This document shows positions 1 to 6,807 of a stretch of 32,439 bases of DNA, piece after piece. How positions within the stretch are numbered: position 1 is the stretch's first letter; every line of letters begins with the position of its first letter. A program made the position numbers and the translations under genes. The stretch comes from an uncultured Saprospiraceae bacterium (GTDB taxonomy: Bacteria; Bacteroidota; Bacteroidia; Chitinophagales; Saprospiraceae): contig CAJQQY010000416.1 in the NCBI GenBank assembly GCA_905480595.1, positions 1 through 32,439 of the forward strand, read 5' to 3'. The notes under the pieces are model-generated. The model searched no databases. It was not told the DNA's origin and saw only the letters and a program-made list of their open reading frames with translations.

Positions 1-4
1 AAAT

Positions 5-76
5 CGTAGTGGGGTTCTCCGAATCCCGTTGTAAAAAATAGCATTATGGTTACGGGACTCGGAGAGTCCCGCTACG
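5..76. repeat. Imperfect inverted repeat / hairpin downstream of the parA operon
   Basis: Arms at about 5-29 and 52-76 are imperfect reverse complements, and 54-70 forms a perfect inner hairpin (GGGACTC, 3-nt loop, GAGTCCC). It starts 5 bases past the stop of the minus-strand RHH gene, so it may end the parA operon transcript. There is no clear T-tract. The ends AATCCCGTTG (22-31) and ACGGGACT (52-59) recur at 4944-4987, so it may be a dispersed intergenic repeat instead. Confidence 0.6.
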
Positions 77-80
77 GGGT

Positions 81-476
81 CTACCCTTTCTTTAGGTCCT
101 TCTCTATCAATTTCAACACATAATCTCGCATACTCATTCGAGTTTGGATGGATTTAATTTTGAGTTGAAGATGCATTTCTTCCGGGGTATCGATCGTCAT
201 TCGAACCATTCGACCTTTTTCAGCTGGTTTTGCTTTTTTAGGTTTAGGAGTTGGTTTTGGTTCTTCTACCCGTTCAGGTTGACTGGTTGTTGCAGCAGTT
301 TCCTGTTTTTCAACTGGCTTTTTGATTTCTGCTGCATGAATTTCCTCCACTTTAGTTTTTACTTCTTCCGGATCTTTCGTCGTTTTTTTCAAAGGAATTT
401 TTGGAGCTAACTTTACCTCCTCTACTTTACTATTTTTCTTTAATGTTGAACTGATATTGAATTTTTTCTTTGCCAT
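81..476 (-). CDS. Ribbon-helix-helix partition partner (ParG/ParB-like)
   Basis: A 131-residue basic protein in two parts. Residues 1-87 are low-complexity, rich in Lys, Pro, Glu and Thr, and probably disordered. Residues 88-131 (GRMVRMTIDTPEEMHLQLKI...) read as a ribbon-helix-helix fold: a short beta strand (VRMTID) followed by two helices. The gene lies 42 bp downstream of parA on the same strand, the usual place for the small DNA-binding partner of a plasmid ParA (ParG, Omega, or RHH-type ParB). The expected role is binding the centromere, repressing the operon and stimulating ParA ATP hydrolysis. The RHH call rests on pattern and position. The long tail may carry the ParA-stimulating arginine finger as in ParG, but that is inference. 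No HTH ParB domain is visible. Confidence 0.7.
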   Translation of the reverse strand: MAKKKFNISSTLKKNSKVEEVKLAPKIPLKKTTKDPEEVKTKVEEIHAAEIKKPVEKQETAATTSQPERVEEPKPTPKPKKAKPAEKGRMVRMTIDTPEEMHLQLKIKSIQTRMSMRDYVLKLIEKDLKKG

Positions 477-518
477 CTTTTGAAATTTTTCTAATTAAAA
501 AATGAGTGGACTCCTCCC

Positions 519-1154
519 CTACTTTGAAATAATTTTAAGTATTTCATTTGCCAAGGCAGTTACTTCTTTTTTGGCTTTAGCATCTTTGTATTCATATACC
601 CCCATTCCCATCACAACGGCTTCTTCATAGGCGATTCGATGGCGAAGTGTAGATTTTAGCGTATCAATTTCTAATTCTGCTAATGCTTCTTTAATACTTT
701 GATTAAGGCTAACTCGTGGGTTGTATTCATTGAGAATAAAAAATGCTTTAACATCTTCTTTCAATGCTTTGGCTTGATCATATTTTTCGATAAATTTTTC
801 CGTAGCCCAAATATCCAATCCACTCGGTCGAATCGGAATCAAAACCACATCTCCTAAAATAATAATCGTACTCACCAATTTGGATAAGGAAGGCGTTCCA
901 TCAATAATGACTAGATCATAATCTTTTTCCAACTGCTTGATATTTTTTCGAAGGGCATCACTTGTGGCAATTCCCATAACGGTAATATGTGGCAAATCCT
1001 CCTCTCGAATACCGGACCAATGAACGGAACTCGCATTGGTATCCGTATCCACAATGGCTACTTTATACCCCATATGAGCGAAACAAACGGCTAAGTTTTG
1101 AGAAATAGTGGACTTCCCTACTCCACCTTTAAGACTGGTAACTGAAATAATCAT
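519..1154 (-). CDS. parA: ParA-family partition ATPase
   Basis: A 211-residue ParA/MinD-fold ATPase. The deviant Walker A motif KGGVGKST spans residues 9-16, with signature Lys9 and Lys14. Walker A' (VAIVDTDTNAS, Asp36/Asp38) and Walker B (LVIIDGTP) follow. There is no N-terminal HTH extension and the protein begins directly at the first beta strand, so it is the short plasmid form (type Ib, ParF-like) that normally works with a small RHH partner, here the next gene. It should distribute replicon copies over the nucleoid. The ATG start fits the MIISVTSLKGG beginning of the family. The operon begins next to the repeat-rich region, which is where the centromere of type Ib systems usually lies. 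Confidence 0.93.
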   Translation of the reverse strand: MIISVTSLKGGVGKSTISQNLAVCFAHMGYKVAIVDTDTNASSVHWSGIREEDLPHITVMGIATSDALRKNIKQLEKDYDLVIIDGTPSLSKLVSTIIILGDVVLIPIRPSGLDIWATEKFIEKYDQAKALKEDVKAFFILNEYNPRVSLNQSIKEALAELEIDTLKSTLRHRIAYEEAVVMGMGVYEYKDAKAKKEVTALANEILKIISK

Positions 1155-1192
1155 TCGTTATTTTTTGAATTCGTTGAAAAATACTGACCATA

Positions 1193-1353
1193 GAGGTTGT
1201 TGGGGAATTTGGTTTCGGCGAAAAATGCCCCTTTATTGATGACACTTCTTTTAAAAAACAGTCAAATAGCGCAAACTATATTCTTATTTTTTCGCATAAT
1301 GTCATCAATAAATGAACTATTTTTCTCTCAAAACTAAATTTCCCAACAACCTC
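1193..1353. mobile_element. MITE-like nested inverted-repeat element with TA flanks
   Basis: A non-coding element of about 160 bp. Its ends (about 1192-1215 and 1331-1354) are inverted repeats matching at 22 of 24 positions. A second inverted pair, TTTATTGATGACAYT, lies at 1232-1246 and 1298-1312 (14 of 15). TA flanks both ends (1191-1192 and 1354-1355), as expected of a TA target duplication in IS630- or IS5-like transposition. No transposase fits inside. It sits 38 bp upstream of parA, so it could alternatively be part of the parA operator or centromere. Confidence 0.55.
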
Positions 1354-1360
1354 TAAGTTT

Positions 1361-1636
1361 TCACAGAAACACGAAGATACGATTTTCTGCAAAAACTGCA
1401 ATACGATTTCACAGAAACACAGAAAAGCGTAGAGTCGCATCATCGTAAATCATCATTTACAGAATAACGACAATACGCAAAAGCGTAAACACTTAACCAC
1501 GGCAAAACTTAAATACTGATTCACGACTTATCGTGGAGCCGTAAATCAGTAAACACTTGTAAACTTAAATACTGAATTCAGTAAATGCGATTCTACGCTT
1601 TTCTGTAAAAACGTATCTACTTAAATACGATTTCAC
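1361..1636. repeat. Short repeat family upstream of parA (possible centromere)
   Basis: A motif near TTAAATACNGATTTCAC recurs at 1375-1388 (partial), 1399-1413, 1509-1524, 1565-1580 and 1621-1636. The 12-mer TCACAGAAACAC occurs at 1361-1372 and 1409-1420. Two outlying iteron copies are interspersed: 1424-1442 direct and about 1583-1601 inverted. The motif differs from the Rep iterons and lies beside the parA operon, so it may be where the RHH protein binds (parS/parC). No open frame here looks coding. Confidence 0.5.
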
Positions 1637-1773
1637 TTTTTTTCTTCAAAAAAAAATATCAACCATCAGGAATAGGGTAGGAGAAAGTTGTAACTTTAAT
1701 CGTATCAATTATTTCAAAAAGAGAAAATCTTGAAGGAGTATTTAGGCTAAACAAAAAGCGTAGAAATACATCA

Positions 1774-2266
1774 CTCGAAACTGATTATTTCTTTGTTTGC
1801 AAGCGTTTTTAATGATTCCAGGATGCTATATTTTTACGGATTTACTGAAAGTCGTAAAACCGTATTTACTGAAATACTGAAAAATTAAATTACTCTTATT
1901 TGAGCGAGCATTTTCTGTGGAAGAATCACTTAATTGATTTTTATTTAAAAATGAAAATGGAGGCTTTAAATCAGCTTTAAAATGAAAATTGAACTCGATT
2001 TTTATTTTGTGAAACAAAAAATTGCATTTTAGTCGTACAAATTGTTTGTTTTGACTTCTGATCACTCACAAGCCGATTTTGAGTTCTCTAGTGAGTAAAT
2101 TAATTGACGAGAGAAAAAGAAAAAAGTTTTTGAAAAAAACACCTAATCCACTTTTAGGTATTTTTATATTATTTCTCCTAATCTTTAATACTTTAATCTT
2201 TAGGCAGGCTGTAACCCTTATAAAACAAGGCTTTTTTGAAGACAAACCGTAGAAAAGCCTCAAAAT
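1774..2266. other. AT-rich non-coding stretch between parA-side repeats and iterons
   Basis: No convincing gene. A direct iteron lies just before it (1755-1773). TTTACTGAAA occurs at 1841-1850 and 1865-1874. A small hairpin followed by ATTTTT lies at 2141-2159 (ACCTAA / TTTAGGT). The open frames on the minus strand are low-complexity Phe/Lys/Asn text without family features. AT-rich DNA beside iterons is where origin melting usually occurs, but no good DnaA box was seen. Confidence 0.5.
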
Positions 2267-2632
2267 AAAGTAGGACTACATCAATAAAGCGGAGACTTAC
2301 ATCAGTTAAAAGCGTAGAGATACATCATCTTGAACGTAGAGATACATTTATAAAGCGTAGAGATTATATTGAATAGCGTAGGGATACATCAATAGCGTAG
2401 AATTACATCAGTCTTTATCAAAAAGCCCTAGTTTACTAACATTTTCAAGGGTAAAAGGGCTTAAATCTTTGAAAAGCGTAGGATTGCATCACTAGAAAGC
2501 GTAGAAGTACATCGTAAAGCGTAGGATTGCATCTTATTAAAGCGTAGAGATACATCAAAAACCGTAAAGAAAACTAAAGATCCCTTTTTCCTAAAAGCGT
2601 AGGAATACATCAAAAACAGTAGTATTCCATCA
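2267..2632 (+). repeat. Iteron array, probable replication origin
   Basis: Nineteen-base direct repeats, consensus AAAGCGTAGAGATACATCA. Clear copies start at 2286, 2309, 2332, 2352, 2373, 2392, then 2473, 2496, 2516, 2539, 2594 and 2614, with a decayed copy at 2267. Spacing is often 19-23 bp, close to two helical turns. The two groups are separated by about 60 bp that contain an AGCCCT/AGGGCT hairpin. Position directly upstream of a Rep_3 gene is the classical arrangement of an iteron-controlled plasmid origin, where Rep monomers bind the iterons. Confidence 0.88.
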
Positions 2633-2652
2633 TGAAAACAAAATAATTTTAA

Positions 2653-2688
2653 AAAAGCGTAAAATTTATTAGTATTAGTTACGCTTTT
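2653..2688. promoter_or_regulatory. Inverted iteron cores, probable rep autoregulation operator
   Basis: AAAAGCGTAA at 2653-2662 and its exact reverse complement TTACGCTTTT at 2679-2688 form an inverted pair built from the first half of the iteron, about 60 bp before the rep start. In iteron plasmids such an inverted repeat is the operator bound by Rep dimers to repress rep. A TAATTTG stretch at about 2694-2700 may belong to the rep promoter. Confidence 0.65.
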
Positions 2689-2749
2689 GATTCTAATTTG
2701 CAATGCGATTTAAATTCTTATTATCGAAACACTTTTAAATCCATTCGCA

Positions 2750-4135
2750 ATGGCAATTGTAAAACATAATAAACTGATCGAAACGAGCTATAAAATGAAT
2801 AGCCGTGAGCAGTTTTTCGTCCTGTATCTCATTTCTAAAATTTCACAAAACGATTCTGAATTTCGAGAATATAAAATGCATTTTTCTGAAATAGAGCGCA
2901 TTTTAAATTTTGATGGCAAACGCAGAATTGCCAACAAGACGGAAGTTTTTGCTATCATGGATCGCTTAAATAGTGTTCCAATTGTGTACGAAAAAGGAAC
3001 CATTGTTGGGAAAAGTGTTTGGCTGCAGCACATGGAACACGATACGGAGACAGATGAATTTACCTTTAGTTTGTCTGAAAAATTGCGTGATTATCTGATT
3101 CAACTCAAAGAACATTTTACGCAGTATAACATCAGCAACATCGTTTATTTGAATTCAAATGCGATTCGATTGTATGAAGTTTTAAAACGATATCAGTTTT
3201 TAGGAGAGTGTACTTTGGAAGTAGAGAAGATTAAATTTTTTTTAGGTATCGAAGGGAAGTATCCTAAGTTTTATGAATTTAAGAGATGGGTTTTGATTCC
3301 TTGTCAAAAGGAAATCGAAAAATTTTCAGACATCAAGTTTGAATTTATGCCAGCAAAAAAGAGAGGGAAGAGCATTGTCAGTTTGAAGTTTTTTATTTCG
3401 GAAAATCAACCAGAAATTATTCCTGAAAATATTGGGTTTCTGAATGGAGAGTCTCCACGACCAACGGGGAAAAATGCCACATTCCTCCAACAGAAAATAG
3501 ATCAACTCAATTATTCGCAATGGATGGCATTTCAATTTTTATCACAACTGAGTGTCAATAAAACTTTTATTATCGAAAGAATTTTGACCGATCCAAAGGT
3601 GAATTATCAACCGTTGATAGGTTACGAAGACATTTATATGAAAATCCTTTGGAAATTTTTAAATGAAAAAAGTAATGCAACCGAAAAAGCGGGTGCATTT
3701 GTCGATTGGTGGAAAAAAGGAAAATTGACCGAAGATAATTTACATGCCCGGATGGTGGAAGTGGTTTTGAAAAAGAAAAATGAAATGAGTCAAACCGAAA
3801 GAGACCGACGAGAAGCGACCAAAGAAATGAATAAAAAAGAGTATGGGACTTATTTAGAAAAAGAGCAAAATGAATTCCGAGCAGCAAATGCGATAGGGGA
3901 GGAGGTAGAATTTGGCTCAAAGATAAAACGAGCAGGATTTAATATTGATGTTTTTAAAAATAAATATCCAGCTTATTACATGGAGTCGATCGAAGAGGTG
4001 AAAATGGAATATGTGAAGGCATTCGAGTCGCTCGGACAAGAAGTGGATTTTAATAAATATCAAAATGCGATAGAGGATAAGGTGAGATTTAGGTGTAAGG
4101 CGTGGTGGGAGGAAGAAGGAAAGAAGGTGTCGTAA
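2750..4135 (+). CDS. rep: Plasmid replication initiator protein (Rep_3 family)
   Basis: A 461-residue protein whose first ~220 residues fit the Rep_3/RepE initiator: N-terminal winged helix with MNSREQFFVLYLISKI near residues 17-32, then a second winged helix around 130-215 (NAIRLYEVLKRYQFLGE... YEFKRWVLIPCQKEIEKF). Monomers should bind the iterons upstream to open the origin; dimers should bind the inverted half-iterons and repress the gene. The ~240-residue C-terminal part is long for the family, charged, contains a probable helical stretch around 340-380, and has no function I recognise. ATG 2750 starts a family-like N-terminus (MAIVKHNKLIETSYKMNSREQ). The call is supported both by the protein and by the iteron array. 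Confidence 0.9.
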   Translation: MAIVKHNKLIETSYKMNSREQFFVLYLISKISQNDSEFREYKMHFSEIERILNFDGKRRIANKTEVFAIMDRLNSVPIVYEKGTIVGKSVWLQHMEHDTETDEFTFSLSEKLRDYLIQLKEHFTQYNISNIVYLNSNAIRLYEVLKRYQFLGECTLEVEKIKFFLGIEGKYPKFYEFKRWVLIPCQKEIEKFSDIKFEFMPAKKRGKSIVSLKFFISENQPEIIPENIGFLNGESPRPTGKNATFLQQKIDQLNYSQWMAFQFLSQLSVNKTFIIERILTDPKVNYQPLIGYEDIYMKILWKFLNEKSNATEKAGAFVDWWKKGKLTEDNLHARMVEVVLKKKNEMSQTERDRREATKEMNKKEYGTYLEKEQNEFRAANAIGEEVEFGSKIKRAGFNIDVFKNKYPAYYMESIEEVKMEYVKAFESLGQEVDFNKYQNAIEDKVRFRCKAWWEEEGKKVS

Positions 4136-4137
4136 AA

Positions 4138-4190
4138 TTTAAGTAGTTAGCCATAAGAACGCTACGGTTTATTATGGCTAACTACTTAAA
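4138..4190. terminator. Perfect 19-bp inverted repeat after rep
   Basis: Arms 4138-4156 and 4172-4190 are exact reverse complements with a 15-nt loop, starting 3 bases after the rep stop. It is probably a terminator or RNA-stabilising stem. There is no T-run after it, so intrinsic termination is not certain. Confidence 0.6.
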
Positions 4191-4211
4191 GTAAGTCATA
4201 TGACTTACTTT
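4188..4211. promoter_or_regulatory. Perfect 24-bp palindrome upstream of the KilA-N gene
   Basis: The sequence AAAGTAAGTCAT followed directly by its reverse complement lies 37 bp before the KilA-N start and overlaps the end of the previous hairpin by 3 bases. Its first 18 bases recur exactly at 4447-4464 inside the KilA-N gene, where they encode part of KVSHMTDF. It could be an operator. Function is inferred from position only. Confidence 0.5.
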
Positions 4212-4248
4212 AAAAACTAGCATTAAATCAATTTTTTTACACAGAGAT

Positions 4249-4794
4249 ATGATGAAAAAAACAAAAATAGAGGTACAGGGAATTGAAATTCGATTGGAAA
4301 AAATAAAAAAACAAGAATATGTTTCTTTGACAGATATTGCTAGGTTTTCAGATCAAAAACCAGCAGTTGTGATTAATTCTTGGATGCGAAATAGCAAGAC
4401 TTTATTGTTTTTAGAAACGTGGGAAAAAGTGCATAATCCAAAGTTTAAAGTAAGTCATATGACTGACTTTAGATTAAAAGCATTGGAAGAACGGTATTCT
4501 ATCTCCATAAATAATTATGTAAAAGAAACAGGAGCAATAGGGCTTTTGGTCAAAAGAGGAAAGTACGGCGGAACTTATGCTTTTAGTGAAATTGCTTTAG
4601 ATTTTTGTTCCTGGTTGAGTCCTCAATTTAAGGTGTATTTGTACAAGGAGTTTGAACAATTGAAAACTGCGGAACTTGAAATCAAGCAAAAAGAGAAAGA
4701 ATTTTATTTGAATAAAATGTTTAATAATTCTTTGGAAAATGCGCAGTATTCAAAATATCTTATTGATGGACCTGAATCTTTGGAGGAAGAATAA
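4249..4794 (+). CDS. KilA-N domain protein, probably truncated at the C-terminus
   Basis: A 181-residue protein with a KilA-N domain over about residues 10-140. Characteristic text includes SLTDIARF near 26-33, INSWMRNSKTLLFLETWEKVHNPKF, INNYVKETGAIGL, KRGKYGGTYAFSEIALDF and FKVYLYKEFEQLK. KilA-N is a DNA-binding domain of phage and mobile-element proteins; the cellular role in Bacteroidota is unknown. Bacteroidota relatives are typically around 270 residues, as I recall, so this one looks short. The reading frame continues after the TAA for 45 more codons of protein-like sequence (see 4795-4932), so the stop may be a nonsense mutation. ATG codons at 4249 and 4252 are equally plausible starts. 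It sits beside rep, consistent with plasmid or phage-derived accessory DNA. Confidence 0.75.
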   Translation: MMKKTKIEVQGIEIRLEKIKKQEYVSLTDIARFSDQKPAVVINSWMRNSKTLLFLETWEKVHNPKFKVSHMTDFRLKALEERYSISINNYVKETGAIGLLVKRGKYGGTYAFSEIALDFCSWLSPQFKVYLYKEFEQLKTAELEIKQKEKEFYLNKMFNNSLENAQYSKYLIDGPESLEEE

Positions 4795-4932
4795 GAAATC
4801 AACGAAAAACCAATCGCAAATCTTAAAACACTAGAATTTGTTTTTCAAAAGATAAAAGATAATGCAATGGAGATTCATTACTTATCGGATATAATTGATG
4901 ACTTGAAGAAATTAGGGAAAAAAGAGGATTGA
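4795..4932 (+). pseudogene. In-frame continuation of the KilA-N gene after a stop
   Basis: Directly after TAA (4792-4794) the same frame reads 45 codons to TGA (4930-4932): EINEKPIANLKTLEFVFQK... ending in IIDDLKKLGKKED. The composition looks like real charged helical protein. One GAA-to-TAA change would explain the break. Whether it is translated is unknown; a restart at ATG 4867 would give only 21 residues. Confidence 0.45.
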
Positions 4933-5057
4933 TAATGTAAAAAAATCCCGTTGCGAGAATTCCCGTCACGGCAGTAAATACGGGACTTTTAGAATGATTT
5001 ATAAGTTAAAGTACTCCATTTGATGTACCTAAAAAAAATTGAATTCGACCTCATTAA

Positions 5058-5093
5058 AACAACCGTTCCCTCAGATCTGAGGGAACGGTTGTT
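5058..5093. repeat. Perfect 36-bp palindrome without loop
   Basis: AACAACCGTTCCCTCAGA is followed directly by its exact reverse complement. It may extrude as a cruciform or act as a bidirectional terminator at the boundary between modules. No T-run follows. Confidence 0.7.
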
Positions 5094-5253
5094 CAAAGGT
5101 TTGTAAGCAAGTTTACAATATAGCTGAAAAGATCATTCATTTGGATGGTTTTTCTGAAATCATTTAATTTAATACCCTCGAAAATGAGGGTGTTAAACAA
5201 AAAATTAAAAATGCTCTTACTTTAAAAGTATCATTTTCCAAAAAATCTAGTAT

Positions 5254-5426
5254 TGAAGTTGTTTTAAAATGTCTTGCTGACCTACGCGAAAAGCATTGCG
5301 AATATTGAGCTTCAGCTTTTTTTCGTCCCAACACTTAGGGGTTGAAACTCAAAAAGAGCTTCGCTTCGCTGTCAATATCCACAAGCCTTTCCGCTCGGTT
5401 TCAGCAGACATTTTAAAACAACTTCA
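5254..5426. mobile_element. Nested inverted-repeat element (MITE/REP-like)
   Basis: The outer arms 5254-5280 and 5401-5426 are near-perfect reverse complements (26-27 bases, one base indel). A second, less perfect pair lies inside (about 5286-5308 and 5372-5394, 18 of 23). No coding potential. The size and structure suggest a non-autonomous mobile or REP-type element. No clear target duplication was identified. Confidence 0.55.
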
Positions 5427-5443
5427 TTAATAAAATACATAAC

Positions 5444-5477
5444 TTGAATATTTCAAATACAAAAATAATTACCTTCG
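5444..5477 (+). promoter_or_regulatory. Likely Bacteroidota-type promoter for the WbpE-like gene
   Basis: TTG at 5444-5446 and TACCTTCG at 5470-5477 (consensus TAnnTTTG, one mismatch) are 23 bp apart. This fits the -33/-7 arrangement of the major Bacteroidota sigma factor. It lies about 30 bp before the first likely start and just right of the repeat element. Confidence 0.5.
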
Positions 5478-5507
5478 CGTTCTAATTAAGATCGTAAATT
5501 CCAATTA

Positions 5508-6668
5508 TTGAAATATCAAATCCCTAAAGTCATGAATAGACAAATTCACATGGTCGATGTCGGTACGCAATACCGAAATATGAAATCAGAAATTGACCAA
5601 GCAATTATTGATGTTGTAGAATCAGGTCAATTTATCAATGGACCAAAAGTCAAAGAATTCCAAGTTGATTTGGAAAAATTCTTGGATGTCAAACATGTGA
5701 TTCCATGTGCCAATGGAACGGATGCTTTGCAAATAGCATTGATGGCTTTGGGTCTAAAACCAGGAGATGAAGTGATCGTTCCAGCGTTCACTTATGTGGC
5801 AACTGCGGAGGTGATTGCGCTGTTGCAACTGACGCCGGTGATGGTTGATGTTGATCCAAATACCTTTAATTTGACCGCTGAGATTTTTGAAAAAGCGATT
5901 ACACCAAAAACGAAAGCAGTTGTTCCAGTACATTTGTTTGGGCAATGTTCTGATATGGAACCAATCATGGATGTCGCAAAAAAGCATAATGTCTATGTAG
6001 TCGAAGATAATGCGCAAGCGATAGGGGCAGATTACACTTTTGCTGATGGTCGCACGCAAAAATCAGGTACGATTGGAGACATCGGAACCACGTCATTTTA
6101 TCCATCCAAAAATTTAGGAGCGTACGGGGATGCAGGTGCGATATTTACCAACAATGATGAATTGGCTGCGAAGTTAAGAATGATCGCTAATCATGGTCAA
6201 GGTCAAAGATATCATCACGAAATGATCGGTTGCAACTCAAGATTGGATTCGATTCAAGCTGCTATCCTAGGGGTAAAATTAAAATATTTGAAAAATTACT
6301 CCGCGGCTCGACAAGCAGCTGCAGCATTTTATGACCAAGCATTTGCTGAAGAAGAATGGATGCAAACACCCACTCGTCAACACAATTCTACCCACGTTTT
6401 TCACCAATATACTTTAATAATAAAAGACGGTCATCGCGACGCACTCAAAGCACATTTGTCTGCGGCAGGAATTCCGTTTGGCGTTTTTTACCCGCTACCA
6501 CTTTATGATCAGGAAGCCTTTAAACATTTCGTTCCAGACGATTTAGATTTGCCTGTAACTGAAATGTTGTGTAAGTCTGTGATCTCATTGCCAATTCATA
6601 CGGAAATGGATGAAGAGATTTTAAATCATATTTCTGGAGTAGTAAAAGGTATGTTTAAAACAGCTTAG
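5508..6668 (+). CDS. wbpE: DegT/DnrJ aminotransferase, WbpE/PorR-like
   Basis: A 386-residue PLP-dependent sugar aminotransferase of the DegT/DnrJ/EryC1/StrS family. Visible motifs are NGTDALQIALMALGLKPGDEVIVP, the PLP-contact segment VVEDNAQAIGA, and the Schiff-base lysine in FYPSKNLGAYGDAGA (Lys201 from the TTG, Lys193 from ATG 5532). Start could be TTG 5508, ATG 5532 or ATG 5550; family alignment favours 5532 or 5550. Closest by eye to WbpE, which aminates UDP-3-keto-GlcNAcA using glutamate; the P. gingivalis homologue PorR is needed for the A-LPS to which T9SS cargo is attached. WbpI-, WlbA- and WlbB-like genes in the same window support this substrate. Another keto-sugar remains possible. 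Confidence 0.85.
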   Translation: MKYQIPKVMNRQIHMVDVGTQYRNMKSEIDQAIIDVVESGQFINGPKVKEFQVDLEKFLDVKHVIPCANGTDALQIALMALGLKPGDEVIVPAFTYVATAEVIALLQLTPVMVDVDPNTFNLTAEIFEKAITPKTKAVVPVHLFGQCSDMEPIMDVAKKHNVYVVEDNAQAIGADYTFADGRTQKSGTIGDIGTTSFYPSKNLGAYGDAGAIFTNNDELAAKLRMIANHGQGQRYHHEMIGCNSRLDSIQAAILGVKLKYLKNYSAARQAAAAFYDQAFAEEEWMQTPTRQHNSTHVFHQYTLIIKDGHRDALKAHLSAAGIPFGVFYPLPLYDQEAFKHFVPDDLDLPVTEMLCKSVISLPIHTEMDEEILNHISGVVKGMFKTA

Positions 6669-6675
6669 TAGTAGG

Positions 6676-6714
6676 CAGTATTCAGTTGGCAGTTTTCCTG
6701 CCAACTGAATACTG
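6676..6714 (+). terminator. Hairpin terminator after the aminotransferase gene
   Basis: Perfect 17-bp stem (6676-6692 and 6698-6714) with a 5-nt loop TTTTC, followed by TTTTCC. It starts 7 bases after the stop and probably ends the transcript or separates this gene from the next. Confidence 0.75.
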
Positions 6715-6807
6715 TTTTCCGCAAATTACTGTTGGTTGCCGTTTAACTCAGTTAAAAAAATCTCGTTTTGATTTTTTTGGAAAAAAGGAAAAACCAAAAT
6801 AGCATCT

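Larger units (their letters stand above)
4933..5507. other. Non-coding junction between plasmid-type module and polysaccharide genes
   Basis: No gene recognised. It contains a weak hairpin at 4944-4987 whose ends match those of the hairpin at 22-59, a perfect palindrome at 5058-5093, a small hairpin at 5171-5194 (AATACCCTC / GAGGGTGTT), a nested inverted-repeat element at 5254-5426, and a likely promoter at 5444-5477. A stretch near 5100-5165 can be read as 28 open codons without a start codon, too weak to call. Confidence 0.6.

Noticed and set aside
144-410. Plus-strand open frame opposite the RHH gene
   Set aside because: Antisense shadow of the Lys/Glu-rich tail, giving a Phe-rich meaningless product.
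2286-2632. CRISPR array
   Set aside because: The 19-bp repeats are imperfect and almost adjacent, without unique spacers of constant length, and no cas genes are present. Position before rep fits iterons.
1826-2703. Minus-strand open frames at 1826-2065, 2066-2263 and 2461-2703
   Set aside because: Low-complexity Phe/Lys/Asn-rich text within the AT-rich and iteron region; one runs through the iterons themselves. No family features.
5100-5165. Short coding remnant in the module junction
   Set aside because: About 28 open codons with no start codon, no recognised homologue and no neighbours in frame.
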